Source: JANQJA01 sp047947185 (GTDB lineage: Bacteria; Pseudomonadota; Gammaproteobacteria; Pseudomonadales; Azotimanducaceae). Taken from it: DNA of 64,000 nucleotides. The translations under genes and the position numbers were made by a program. Shown here piece after piece: positions 36,682 through 45,083 of the stretch. The notes beneath the pieces were generated by a model. That model did not search any database. It was not told the DNA's origin and worked only from the letters and a program-made list of their open reading frames with translations. The stretch lies in assembly GCA_047947185.1 (NCBI GenBank), contig CP170502.1:3286001-3350000 (forward strand). Reading direction: 5' to 3'. Numbering within the stretch: position 1 is the stretch's first letter; each line of letters starts with the position of its first letter.

Positions 36682-38016
36682 GTGACGAAACGAAACCTGA
36701 TCAACATAATGCTGGCTCTTGGCGTGGGTTACCTGGTCTCCGTCATGACCGACGCCTCGCGCGAGGTACAGCTTGGACTCGGCCTGTTTGCCTGTATTGC
36801 CTGGCTGTGGATTTCAGAAGCCCTGCATGTCAGCGTGACAGCGCTGCTGGTACCCCTGCTTGCCTCGCTGCTTGGCCTGCTCAGCGTCAAGGCATCACTG
36901 ACAAACTTTTCCAATCCGGTGATATACCTTTTTATGGGAGGGTTTGCGCTTGCTGCGGTGTTGCAGAAATTTGGCCTGGATCGCCTCTTTGCCGTGCGCG
37001 TGCTCAGGCTTTCCCGCGGCAGCCCGCTGGTTGCCACGATCATGCTGTTCCTTACCACTGCGCTCCTGTCCATGTGGATCAGCAACACCGCAACGGTTGC
37101 CATGATGTTGCCGCTGGCCCTGGGCTTGCTGGAGGGTCGTGATGCCGAAAAGGAGCCAGGCCTGTTCCTGTTTGTACTGCTCGGTCTCGCTTATGCCGGT
37201 AACATCGGCGGCATGACCACGCTGATTGGCAGTCCGCCCAATGCGATTGCTGCTTCCGCCGTGGGGCTGGATTTCAGCGACTGGCTGGCGTTTGGGGTTC
37301 CCGCCTTCCTGCTGCTCTTTCCGCTGATGATCCTGCTGCTGCTCATTCTGATCAGGCCATCTTTTGGCGCGGCCCTGACCCTGGCCGAAAGTGAACACCT
37401 GCCTACAGAGGGCAGGGGTCTTGCCCTGACCATTTTTGGCCTGACGGCCACGGGCTGGGTAATGAGCGCACCGCTGGCAAGCCTGATGGGTATCACGGGC
37501 GGTTTTGATACGCTCATTGCGATAGGCGCTATTGTCCTGCTGATTGGCACAGGCTGTCTCACCTTCCGTGAGTTCTCCGCCAAGGTGAACTGGGGCATCC
37601 TGCTGCTGTTCGGGGGTGGCCTTACGCTCTCAACGGTGCTGCAGGAAACCGGCACCAGCGCTTACCTGGCAGCTACCATCGTCGAGATTCTGCCCGTCGA
37701 CAATGAATACCTGATACTCCTGATCCTGTGCCTGTTTGTTATTTTCCTGACCGAGCTGGTGAGCAACACCGCATCCGCCGCGTTGCTGGTGCCGCTGTTT
37801 GTGACCGTCGCAGCGGGATTTGGCTACAGTGAAACCAACATGGCCGTTATGGTTGCCATCTGTGCCTCCTGCGCATTTATGCTCCCTGTCGCTACGCCAC
37901 CCAATGCCCTGGTATTTGCCACGGGCCACGTGCCCCAGCGCCAGATGATGCGTACCGGGCTCGCGCTGAACCTGACTTTTGCATTGGTGCTGGCGCTGCT
38001 GTTCCGGCTGCTCTAA
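36682..38016 (+). CDS. DASS (SLC13) family sodium/dicarboxylate or sulfate symporter
   Basis: Secondary transporter of the divalent anion:Na+ symporter family, 444 residues from GTG 36682 (GGGGGA upstream; ATG at 36652 lacks a ribosome site). Roughly eleven hydrophobic helices are seen. Both hallmark SNT motifs are present: SNTATVAMMLP in the first half and SNTASAALLVP in the second, plus GSPPNAIAASA. Substrate (C4-dicarboxylate, sulfate or other) cannot be read from sequence. Confidence 0.9.
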   Translation: MTKRNLINIMLALGVGYLVSVMTDASREVQLGLGLFACIAWLWISEALHVSVTALLVPLLASLLGLLSVKASLTNFSNPVIYLFMGGFALAAVLQKFGLDRLFAVRVLRLSRGSPLVATIMLFLTTALLSMWISNTATVAMMLPLALGLLEGRDAEKEPGLFLFVLLGLAYAGNIGGMTTLIGSPPNAIAASAVGLDFSDWLAFGVPAFLLLFPLMILLLLILIRPSFGAALTLAESEHLPTEGRGLALTIFGLTATGWVMSAPLASLMGITGGFDTLIAIGAIVLLIGTGCLTFREFSAKVNWGILLLFGGGLTLSTVLQETGTSAYLAATIVEILPVDNEYLILLILCLFVIFLTELVSNTASAALLVPLFVTVAAGFGYSETNMAVMVAICASCAFMLPVATPPNALVFATGHVPQRQMMRTGLALNLTFALVLALLFRLL

Positions 38017-38223
38017 CGCGCAGGATAAGGCGCGCACCGGAACGGCAAGCACAAGAAACACGAGCAAACGCTGGCGCGATTCTGGTACATCAAGGAGACT
38101 GCCTCCGCCGCAAAGCAGGCCATGGCGACACTGTTCAGTGCAGGATATTGAGTCAGGGTCTGATGCACAGTCATCGCATGCTGTATCCTGACTGAAGAAT
38201 GCCTCTCCCTGGAGTAGATAGAC

Positions 38224-39234
38224 ATGACCAAGATCCTGATTACCGGCGCATCGGGTTTTATTGGCGCCCACACGGTGCTGGAGTTCCTGAACAACGGCTA
38301 TGAGGTAAGGGGCAGCGTTCGTGACCTGGCCCGCGCCGAGAGCCTGCGGACGATGCTCGCGAGCCATACAGCGCATGTCGAACGCCTGGAGTTTGTCGCC
38401 GCAAGCCTGACCGAACCGGCAGGCTGGACAAACGCTGTCGCCGGTTGTGACGGCGTCATCCACATCGCGTCACCGGTTCCCATTGAGCAACCCAAAGATC
38501 CCGATGAACTGATCACGCCGGCACGGGAGGGTGCGCTGAACGTACTGAAAGCAGCACAGGCAGCGGGGATCAGGCGGGTGGTGCTGACCTCGTCAGTTGC
38601 AGCCGTCAGCTACAACAACAAAGGCGATTCTGCGCTGCAGACAGCTGATGACTGGACGGACATCCATCACCCCACGGCCAACCCCTATGCCATGAGCAAG
38701 ACGTTGACGGAACAGGCCGCCTGGGCGTTTGTTGGGCAGCACGAGGGGATGGAACTTGTCACCATTGCACCAGCGATGGTTATGGGGCCTGCGCTGGAAG
38801 CCGACTACGGCAGTTCTCTTGAAGCTATTTACGTGCTCATGACTGGCAAGTACCCCATGCTGCCTCACATGGGATTTTCCATCGTGGATGTACGTGATGT
38901 TGCCCATTTGCACCGGATAGGGTTCGAGCATCCCGACGCTGCAGGCCAGCGGCTACTGTGCAGCAACGGTTTTCGCTGGTTCAAGGCAATTTCTGCACAT
39001 TTGCGGCAGGAGTTTCCGGCCTACAAGAAGAAGCTGGCGTCGCGGGAATTACCAGACTTTGTCATCAGGCTGATGGCACTGTTCGATCCCGTGATGGCAT
39101 TCACGGTGAAATCGCTTGGCCAACAGGTTGAGTACGACTCTAGTCCCGCCAGGGCGCTGGGCTGGAATCCGCGGTCGCCGGAAGAAGCCATTACCGCCGG
39201 TGCCAGGAGCCTGATCGACCTCAAACTCGTCTAG
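38224..39234 (+). CDS. NAD(P)-dependent epimerase/dehydratase-like reductase (extended SDR)
   Basis: Extended short-chain reductase resembling dihydroflavonol 4-reductase/aldehyde reductases, 336 residues. N-terminal cofactor loop GASGFIGAHTV, then VIHIASPVP, TSSVAAVSYN and the catalytic YAMSK (YxxxK). C-terminal half ends with ARALGWNPRSPEEAI. The true substrate is unknown. It stands alone after a 207-bp gap where I see no other gene. Confidence 0.88.
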   Translation: MTKILITGASGFIGAHTVLEFLNNGYEVRGSVRDLARAESLRTMLASHTAHVERLEFVAASLTEPAGWTNAVAGCDGVIHIASPVPIEQPKDPDELITPAREGALNVLKAAQAAGIRRVVLTSSVAAVSYNNKGDSALQTADDWTDIHHPTANPYAMSKTLTEQAAWAFVGQHEGMELVTIAPAMVMGPALEADYGSSLEAIYVLMTGKYPMLPHMGFSIVDVRDVAHLHRIGFEHPDAAGQRLLCSNGFRWFKAISAHLRQEFPAYKKKLASRELPDFVIRLMALFDPVMAFTVKSLGQQVEYDSSPARALGWNPRSPEEAITAGARSLIDLKLV

Positions 39235-39355
39235 CGGGTCTACAGCCGCTGTGTCAGCTGAGCCTGATGCCCAGGCATCGAAAGATTTTACACCATCACG
39301 TCTTCGCGCATTTCACTCTTAGCCAGGGTATTGATTTAATTGAAATAGTTGCTTC

Positions 39356-39371
39356 TGGCATGGTTAATGCT
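39356..39371 (+). promoter_or_regulatory. Sigma-54 (-24/-12) promoter candidate for PEP-CTERM gene 1
   Basis: TGGCATGGTTAATGCT has GG-N10-GC spacing and matches the consensus TGGCACG-N4-TTGC at all but two positions. The -12 GC lies at 39369-39370, placing transcription start around 39382 and leaving a 22-base leader before ATG 39404. The surrounding intergenic region is noticeably AT-rich, as for RpoN promoters with upstream enhancer sites. Confidence 0.62.
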
Positions 39372-39403
39372 GCAAGACAACCAATCAACAACCGACAAAG
39401 ATT

Positions 39404-39967
39404 ATGTTAAAGAAAATCATCGCATCCGTCGTGATCCTCTTCACAGCCAACCTGGCTTCTGCCGCAATTCTTGACCTGACGGGCAGCATTGGCGCCGGTA
39501 CACCAGCATTTACCACTGTGGCCACCGACGGCACCCTGGTTACTTTTTCAAATGTGATCCAGGAAGGCTCTGGTACCAACTTCTTTAATTCTGCCGGATT
39601 GGCCCTGGGGTCTGGCGGGCTTGGATATCAGTGGGACGTCGTGTTTAGCCAGTCGATAACGTTCAATACCATTCGATTTTCCTCGGTCATCACTAACCTC
39701 GGCTTCAACATTTCAGGTCCTGGTGTCTCGGCGACGGATCTTTTCGTCGGGGTTAATGGTGGTATGACAACCTATGCAATGCCGTCTATTACCTTTATTG
39801 GCAATGAAACCTACACCTTCACCAGTAACAATTTGTGTCCCAGCTGCGGTGGTATCGAAATTGCCGAGTTCGGGTTTGAGCAGGTCAGCGTACCTGCACC
39901 TGCCAGTGTTGCTGTCATGCTTGTGGCCCTGCTGGGTGCGGGTTTCTGGCGCCAAAAACAGATCTGA
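39404..39967 (+). CDS. PEP-CTERM sorting-domain exported protein 1
   Basis: Surface/exopolysaccharide-associated protein of the PEP-CTERM class, expected to be processed by an exosortase encoded elsewhere. The 187 residues start with a signal peptide (MLKKIIASVVILFTANLASA), continue with a low-complexity Gly/Thr/Ser-rich beta-like region with one CPSC pair, and end with the tripartite signal: VPAPASVAVMLVALLGAGFW followed by RQKQI. The motif is VPAP rather than VPEP. Its composition is richer in A/T than neighbours. Confidence 0.85.
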   Translation: MLKKIIASVVILFTANLASAAILDLTGSIGAGTPAFTTVATDGTLVTFSNVIQEGSGTNFFNSAGLALGSGGLGYQWDVVFSQSITFNTIRFSSVITNLGFNISGPGVSATDLFVGVNGGMTTYAMPSITFIGNETYTFTSNNLCPSCGGIEIAEFGFEQVSVPAPASVAVMLVALLGAGFWRQKQI

Positions 39968-40054
39968 TCATTTGGGGCATAGGGCCAGCCATCAACTCAC
40001 CGTGGCTGACCCCATCCGCCAGTCCTTGTTGCAGCCCCTGCTGCATGAAGCCGG

Positions 40055-41359
40055 TTACTGCTGTTTGAACTTGTAGAGTGATGTCAGCTGGATACGGTTC
40101 AGCGATCCCGACCGACCGTCCAGCAGCGACCGCCGCGCATGGATCCACTCTAGGCCAACAGTTGCCTCCGGGATTGGGCTCCAGAGCAGGTTCATATGCA
40201 CCGACGCAATGGATTTTGTGCCCTGCCCGGCAAAGAGGGCCGGGTCAAGGTCTGCCCGCGCAATACCCGCTACCAGCGTCGACCGCAGGCGACTGCCATA
40301 CCAGTGCTGGTAACCCAGAAAAGCGGCACCAACGGGCGTCGGCCGGATATCACCACCCGCTGTCAGGGCCCCGTCGTCAAAGGCGTTAAAGGACACATAA
40401 CGACCGATGCCGTGACCCACTGTCGCGGCAAAACGCAGGTTGTTCTGTTCAGAGAGGTAAATGCGCCCGGAGGCCGATAATCCGCCCCCCCAGGCTGCAT
40501 CAACGGCACCGGAGCCCGGCTCGTCAATCCGCAGGTTTCGCAATATGGCGGCCACGGACCAGTTGCCCCAATCCCCGTCAACGTCGGCCCTTGCCACCAT
40601 ATCGGGCCAGCGATCGTCATCCAGCGCCTGCCGGGTGCCGGCGACATCCAGCACCGTTTCCGGCTGCTCCACGGCAAAACTAGCGCGCACGCCACCAACA
40701 CTACGCGAGTATCGCAGCAGCGGCTGCCGGATATTCAGGATACCCACCGGGCCATTGGCATCATTGAGTTCGGGGTAAGCCAGCGAGTTGAGAAACGTGG
40801 TGTAGGTCTGACCAACCGTAAACTGCCGGAAGGTGCCGTAGGCATGGCGCAATCGAAGATTATAGGAGTTGCTGATGCGTTCGTTGCCGGAGCCATCAAA
40901 AGAGACAAAGTCGACTTCCAGATAAGCACTTAGATCGCCGAAGTCCGTGGGTGAAACGGCATCAATCCAGAACCTGGAGTCACGGGCACTGGCTGAAAGC
41001 TGCCCGTCTTCCCCGGCGCCGTCGAGGGGAATTGAGCGGGGCGTCAGCGCTGTATCAGCGCGATTGGTTCCACCCGGGCCACCCGCGCTGACAGAATTGG
41101 CAATCGCGTCCACCTTGACCCGGCCGCCCATACCCATTCGGCGCGACGGGACCGGCGCCGTGTCAATTGCCGGGTCTGGTGCTGACGAGGGCACTGCGGT
41201 GCTGTCTCCCGCAGCAAGCAGTGCCTCGAGCCGGGACTCAAGGTACTGCACACGCGCTTCCAGTGAGCGCACCTTGTCCCGCAATTCCTGATCTGCAGAA
41301 TCTGCGCACCTGGCTGACGAGGAAAACAACAGCAACAGGCAAATGGCGACATGGCGCAT
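40055..41359 (-). CDS. DcaP-like outer-membrane porin
   Basis: Predicted outer-membrane beta-barrel of the DcaP family that admits small anionic compounds. The 434 residues have a signal peptide (MRHVAICLLLLFSSSARC), an N-terminal coiled coil (QELRDKVRSLEARVQYLESR), a disordered Ser/Pro/Ala linker, then alternating amphipathic strands ending in an aromatic-rich YKFKQQ. Family evidence: RFWIDAVSPTDFGDLSAYLEVDF and FRQFTVGQTYTTFLN. Start is 2 bp after the cytochrome stop, completing a four-gene minus-strand set. Confidence 0.85.
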   Translation of the reverse strand: MRHVAICLLLLFSSSARCADSADQELRDKVRSLEARVQYLESRLEALLAAGDSTAVPSSAPDPAIDTAPVPSRRMGMGGRVKVDAIANSVSAGGPGGTNRADTALTPRSIPLDGAGEDGQLSASARDSRFWIDAVSPTDFGDLSAYLEVDFVSFDGSGNERISNSYNLRLRHAYGTFRQFTVGQTYTTFLNSLAYPELNDANGPVGILNIRQPLLRYSRSVGGVRASFAVEQPETVLDVAGTRQALDDDRWPDMVARADVDGDWGNWSVAAILRNLRIDEPGSGAVDAAWGGGLSASGRIYLSEQNNLRFAATVGHGIGRYVSFNAFDDGALTAGGDIRPTPVGAAFLGYQHWYGSRLRSTLVAGIARADLDPALFAGQGTKSIASVHMNLLWSPIPEATVGLEWIHARRSLLDGRSGSLNRIQLTSLYKFKQQ

Positions 41360-41361
41360 GG

Positions 41362-41832
41362 CTACAGGGCTCTGTAGCGCACATGGCAGTTGTTGCAGGC
41401 GGTTTCCATGCCTGCAAATGCATCCCTGAGCGCCCTGCTGTCACCCACTGCCGCCGCTTCACTGACAAGGCCCGCCTGGGTCACCAGTGCAGCGGCCAGG
41501 GCGCGAAACTCCTCACGCTGCGCGGCGTCCGGACCACCGGGTGCCAGCAGCAGTTCATCGGTCACCTGCTGCAATTCTTCAGCCACCCGGCCGAGGGCCC
41601 TGGCCTGCTGAAGCCGCAGGCGCCGGATTTCACCGGCGGTGAGTTCTCGCTCGTGAACCAGGCTGTCCATGCGGCGCATCACCGACCGAAGCTCGTCGCT
41701 GAAGCGGAAATGCCTGTCCAGTGATGCCCCGGCAGGCGGCAGGGGCGCACTGCACCCGGTAACCAACAGCAGGCAAATGAGAGGTAAATGCCGCAACTGA
41801 ACCTGACCAAAAACTGATAACCGGCTCAGCAT
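41362..41832 (-). CDS. Class II cytochrome c (cytochrome c'-like) lipoprotein
   Basis: Predicted periplasmic haem protein anchored by a lipid. From ATG 41832 the 156 residues contain a lipobox (LLLVTGCS), a helical region, and a single haem site CNNCHVRYR at the extreme C-terminus, as in cytochrome c' family proteins. Immediately followed by the porin gene. Upstream codons up to 41904 are open but look non-coding. Confidence 0.78.
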   Translation of the reverse strand: MLSRLSVFGQVQLRHLPLICLLLVTGCSAPLPPAGASLDRHFRFSDELRSVMRRMDSLVHERELTAGEIRRLRLQQARALGRVAEELQQVTDELLLAPGGPDAAQREEFRALAAALVTQAGLVSEAAAVGDSRALRDAFAGMETACNNCHVRYRAL

Positions 41833-41860
41833 AACGCGAACGGCCCGTCTGGCAATTGAT

Positions 41861-42481
41861 TCAGCGCAGGTCGGAAGGCAAAGCAGACACGGGCCGAACC
41901 TCAATCAGCACTTCATTGGTTCGCAGAAAGGAGGGCACAAAAGGCGGATTGTAGCGCGCCCACATGGTGGTACCGACAGTTACGTAGCGACTGTCTGAGC
42001 GCAGTGCTGAAAGCAGGATGTCAGCCTGTTGACGAAATTTTTTTTCGCTCCAGCCACCCCGGTAGCGAAGCGCTGCCAGTGTCTGGGCAGGTTTATTGGT
42101 CAACTCAACATTGCCATCTGCCGGTCTGGGCAAATCATCGAGGGTATAGGCTGCAGGCATCATGAACGTAAACCAGTAGCTGCTTTCAGATTCATCCTGT
42201 GGGTACTGCATCACAGGTGCCGTCATCGCTATCTTTTCCGAGGTGGCATTGTCGCCAAATATATAGCCCGCCAGCCGGCGAAACGCCTGGTTCCCGGCGC
42301 CGGAAAAATCCCCTGCTATGTTGGTGCGAGCAACCAGGTAGGGCTGGTACTGCCTGATCTCCACCTCACCCACCCGGTCAATTACCTCAAAGGCCGGTTG
42401 CTCAAGTGCCATGGCCGCTCCCCCAGGTAACATCGCCAGGTACACCAGGATCAAACCCACCGCAACGCGATTGCAGACCAT
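41861..42481 (-). CDS. SOUL haem-binding family protein
   Basis: Predicted exported haem-binding protein. From ATG 42481 it has 206 residues: a signal peptide (VGLILVYLAMLPGGAAMA), then SOUL domain features LEQPAFEVIDRVGEVEIRQY, AFRRLAGYIFGDNATSEKIA and MTAPVMQ, ending RPVSALPSDLR. It begins 7 bp after the DUF1295 gene and precedes the cytochrome gene, so a shared haem-related task is inferred. Confidence 0.85.
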   Translation of the reverse strand: MVCNRVAVGLILVYLAMLPGGAAMALEQPAFEVIDRVGEVEIRQYQPYLVARTNIAGDFSGAGNQAFRRLAGYIFGDNATSEKIAMTAPVMQYPQDESESSYWFTFMMPAAYTLDDLPRPADGNVELTNKPAQTLAALRYRGGWSEKKFRQQADILLSALRSDSRYVTVGTTMWARYNPPFVPSFLRTNEVLIEVRPVSALPSDLR

Positions 42482-42488
42482 CAGCTTT

Positions 42489-43373
42489 TCAGGCTGCTCC
42501 TGTGGCTTTGGGCGGCCTCGGCACCAGCACGGGTGTTCTGGCCCTGTAGGCCTGGAATTCCGGATCCTTACCCCAGCGCCTTTCTGCCCGGACCTCCAGC
42601 ATCCGCACTCCGCTGATATAGTTGAGCAGAACAAATACAAATACCGGGGAAATTAAGGTCAGGTATTGCCAGCCTGACAGGTGTGGCACAGCAATCAGGG
42701 CTATGCCGGTCCAGAGCACAATTTCACCAAAATAGTTGGGGTGACGGGACCAGGCCCAGATGCCGCTGGAGATATAGCTGTCGCGATTCGTCGGGTCAGA
42801 GCGGAATTTTTTCTTCTGCTCATCCGCAACGACTTCGATCACAAAACCGGCCAGCCACAGCAGTAGCCCCACCAGTCCCCAGGCGCCGAGCGGTGCTGCT
42901 GCAGCCGAGGTAATTGCAGCCAGGCCCGCGCCGGCCGTCACCGTCACCCAGAGTCCCTGCAGGGTCCAGGTCATCAGGAACTGCGCAAAGTTGGTCTTGA
43001 TCCTGTTGAAGCGCCGATCGAATCCATCCCGCCTGACCCTGGCATACAGGAAACTGCCAAGCCGGGTTGCCCAGATGACAATGAGCACGGCAATCAGGAT
43101 GCCTGATGCCGTGACGTCAGTGACCAGGCAAGCAAACAGCGCCAGCGATACATAGGTCAGGCTGCCTGTCAGGTCAAAATACGTCTCTGTCCTGTTGCGC
43201 CATGCGTGCACAAACACCAGCCACTGGATCAGGAGCGCCATAACAACACAGAGCCCAAATACGGGCAGACCTCCCAGGGTGACTGACCCCTGGGAGCCGG
43301 CCCAGCCGATTAGGCCAGCCAGCACCAGGGCCGCCAGGATACCCAGTATTGATTGTGGGGTTGTGTCTTTCAT
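42489..43373 (-). CDS. DUF1295 membrane protein (steroid 5-alpha-reductase-like)
   Basis: Integral membrane protein with about seven hydrophobic helices, 294 residues. The C-terminal region has SGIWAWSRHPNYFGEIVLW and LTLISPVFVFVLLNYISGV, matching DUF1295 and the isoprenylcysteine methyltransferase/5-alpha-reductase fold. Substrate unknown. First gene of the DUF1295-SOUL-cytochrome-porin set. Confidence 0.87.
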   Translation of the reverse strand: MKDTTPQSILGILAALVLAGLIGWAGSQGSVTLGGLPVFGLCVVMALLIQWLVFVHAWRNRTETYFDLTGSLTYVSLALFACLVTDVTASGILIAVLIVIWATRLGSFLYARVRRDGFDRRFNRIKTNFAQFLMTWTLQGLWVTVTAGAGLAAITSAAAAPLGAWGLVGLLLWLAGFVIEVVADEQKKKFRSDPTNRDSYISSGIWAWSRHPNYFGEIVLWTGIALIAVPHLSGWQYLTLISPVFVFVLLNYISGVRMLEVRAERRWGKDPEFQAYRARTPVLVPRPPKATGAA

Positions 43374-43509
43374 AGGGCCATTCTGCTGCTATTGTGGCGT
43401 TTCCGCGAACTTTTTTATTGCCGGGGATACGCGCCTGACAGGCAATCAGTTTTACCCGCTCTTAATTTTGGCGTAATTTCCGGAGATCTGGACCCTGGAT
43501 GGTAACCTT

Positions 43510-45066
43510 ATGGCAATACGAACACGCTTGCTGCTATCGCTATTTGTACTCACTGGACTCCTGCCGGGCTGCACCAGTGTCGGACCCGCGGCTCCGTCCC
43601 GGCCGCCCAATATTGTGCTGATCATCGCAGACGACCTGGGTATCGGTGACACCGGCATCTATGGCAGCCAGACCATCATGACACCCAACATTGATTCGCT
43701 GGCTGAAAATGGTGTGCGCTTTACCGAAGGATATGTCTCGCACCCGGTCTGCAGCCCATCACGCGCCGGATTGCTGACGGGACAATATCAGCAGCGCCTT
43801 GGCTGGGAGTTCAACCCTGCAGGACGTGATGTTAATTCAGGGCTCGATACCAGCGTTGGCACTTTTGCTGACGCGCTCGCGGCCAGGGGTTATGCCACGG
43901 GCATGATTGGCAAGTGGCACCTGGGCTACGCGGGTAACTTTCACCCGCTGAAGCGGGGATTCGACGAATATTTTGGGGTTCTTGCCGGCGGCAGCATTTT
44001 TATTGATCCCCAGACGCCGGGGGTGGAGTCGATCGGCAGCGTCAGCCGACAGCGGGATTCCCGCATTGCGGTTTATCGCAACACCGAAGAGGTCGCAGTG
44101 ACTGAATACCTGACAGACGCCTTCACCCATGAGGCCGTCGACTTCATCAGCCGCAATGCCGACCAGCCGTTTTTGCTCTACGTTGCACACACTGCACCCC
44201 ATACACCCCTGCAGGCCACGGCGAAGTACCTTGATCGCTACCGGCACATTGCTGACCCGACCACACGCATTTATGCCGCCATGGTTTCATCAGTTGATGA
44301 CAGTGTGGGCCAGATCGTCAAGGCGCTGGCCGACAACAACCTTCTCGAGGACACCATGATTGTTTTTCTGAGCGACAACGGTTGTGCTTCTTACATCGGC
44401 AGCGCCTGTTCCAATGCCCCTTTTGCCGGCTTCAAACGTTATCACCAGGAAGGTGGCATACGCGTACCCTTTATCATGCACTGGCCGGCACAACTCACGC
44501 CGGGCACCTTCGACAAACCCGTCATTTCACTGGATCTCCTCCCGACATTTGTTGCGGCAGTCGACGCTGCGGCAGTCGATACTGCGGCAGCCGACGCTGC
44601 GGCAGTCGATACTGCGGCAGTCGGTACTGCGGCAGGCGGTACAGCGGCTGGGCAGGACGGCGTCAACCTGTTGCCCTACCTGACCGGTGCAACCAGCGCT
44701 GCTCCCCACGACTTCCTTTACTGGCGCAGTGGTCCCACCGTGGCAATTCGGGACGCTGAGTGGAAGTTGATCCGGTACCAGCGCTCGGCGCTGACCCCGG
44801 GGGACCTGGGGGATGACGGGCGGCTTGCGCCACCCGAAAATGGCTGGATGGCGGACGCGTCACTTGGCTATCTGACCCTCCTGTACAACCTAAGGACCGA
44901 TCCCGGTGAAACAACCAACCTGGCGGACGCCTACCCTGACGAGGTCAACCGGCTGCTCAAACAACATGGCACCTGGGCCAGGACGCTTCGAACGACGCCA
45001 ACCCTGCCGCCGATACGCTCAACTCTGGCAGAGATGGATGGCGAAACCGTACAGCTCATTTTCTGA
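43510..45066 (+). CDS. Lipoprotein sulfatase (formylglycine type)
   Basis: Predicted envelope sulfatase acting on sulfated sugars or other sulfate esters. The 518 residues have a lipobox with Cys21 (LTGLLPGC), metal ligands NIVLIIADDLGIGD, and the maturation motif VCSPSRAGLLTG with Cys81 as the future formylglycine, requiring a formylglycine-generating enzyme. HLGYAGNFHPLKRGFDEYFG and FLSDNG are as expected. A 15-bp repeat run encodes an Ala-rich insertion at residues about 348-381. It converges on the DUF1501 gene. Confidence 0.92.
   Translation: MAIRTRLLLSLFVLTGLLPGCTSVGPAAPSRPPNIVLIIADDLGIGDTGIYGSQTIMTPNIDSLAENGVRFTEGYVSHPVCSPSRAGLLTGQYQQRLGWEFNPAGRDVNSGLDTSVGTFADALAARGYATGMIGKWHLGYAGNFHPLKRGFDEYFGVLAGGSIFIDPQTPGVESIGSVSRQRDSRIAVYRNTEEVAVTEYLTDAFTHEAVDFISRNADQPFLLYVAHTAPHTPLQATAKYLDRYRHIADPTTRIYAAMVSSVDDSVGQIVKALADNNLLEDTMIVFLSDNGCASYIGSACSNAPFAGFKRYHQEGGIRVPFIMHWPAQLTPGTFDKPVISLDLLPTFVAAVDAAAVDTAAADAAAVDTAAVGTAAGGTAAGQDGVNLLPYLTGATSAAPHDFLYWRSGPTVAIRDAEWKLIRYQRSALTPGDLGDDGRLAPPENGWMADASLGYLTLLYNLRTDPGETTNLADAYPDEVNRLLKQHGTWARTLRTTPTLPPIRSTLAEMDGETVQLIF
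44551..44652 (+). repeat. 15-bp tandem repeat (about 6.5 units) within the sulfatase gene
   Basis: Unit reads approximately GAYRCTGCGGCAGTC, with copies starting at 44563, 44578, 44593, 44608, 44623 and 44638, plus a partial leading copy. It encodes repeats of Ala-Ala-Val-Asp-(Ala/Thr), placed where sulfatases normally run straight from the conserved DLLPTF helix to DGVNLLPYL. The unit is a multiple of three, so copy-number changes keep the frame. Confidence 0.95.
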
Positions 45067-45083
45067 AAGCCTGGCGCGGGGAT

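Noticed and set aside
38017..38223. Gap considered for a small RNA gene
   Set aside because: No terminator hairpin with T-run, promoter pair or tRNA-like structure could be found by eye.
44551..44652. Repeat run considered as a CRISPR or regulatory array
   Set aside because: Units are contiguous 15-mers inside an open frame, with no spacers.
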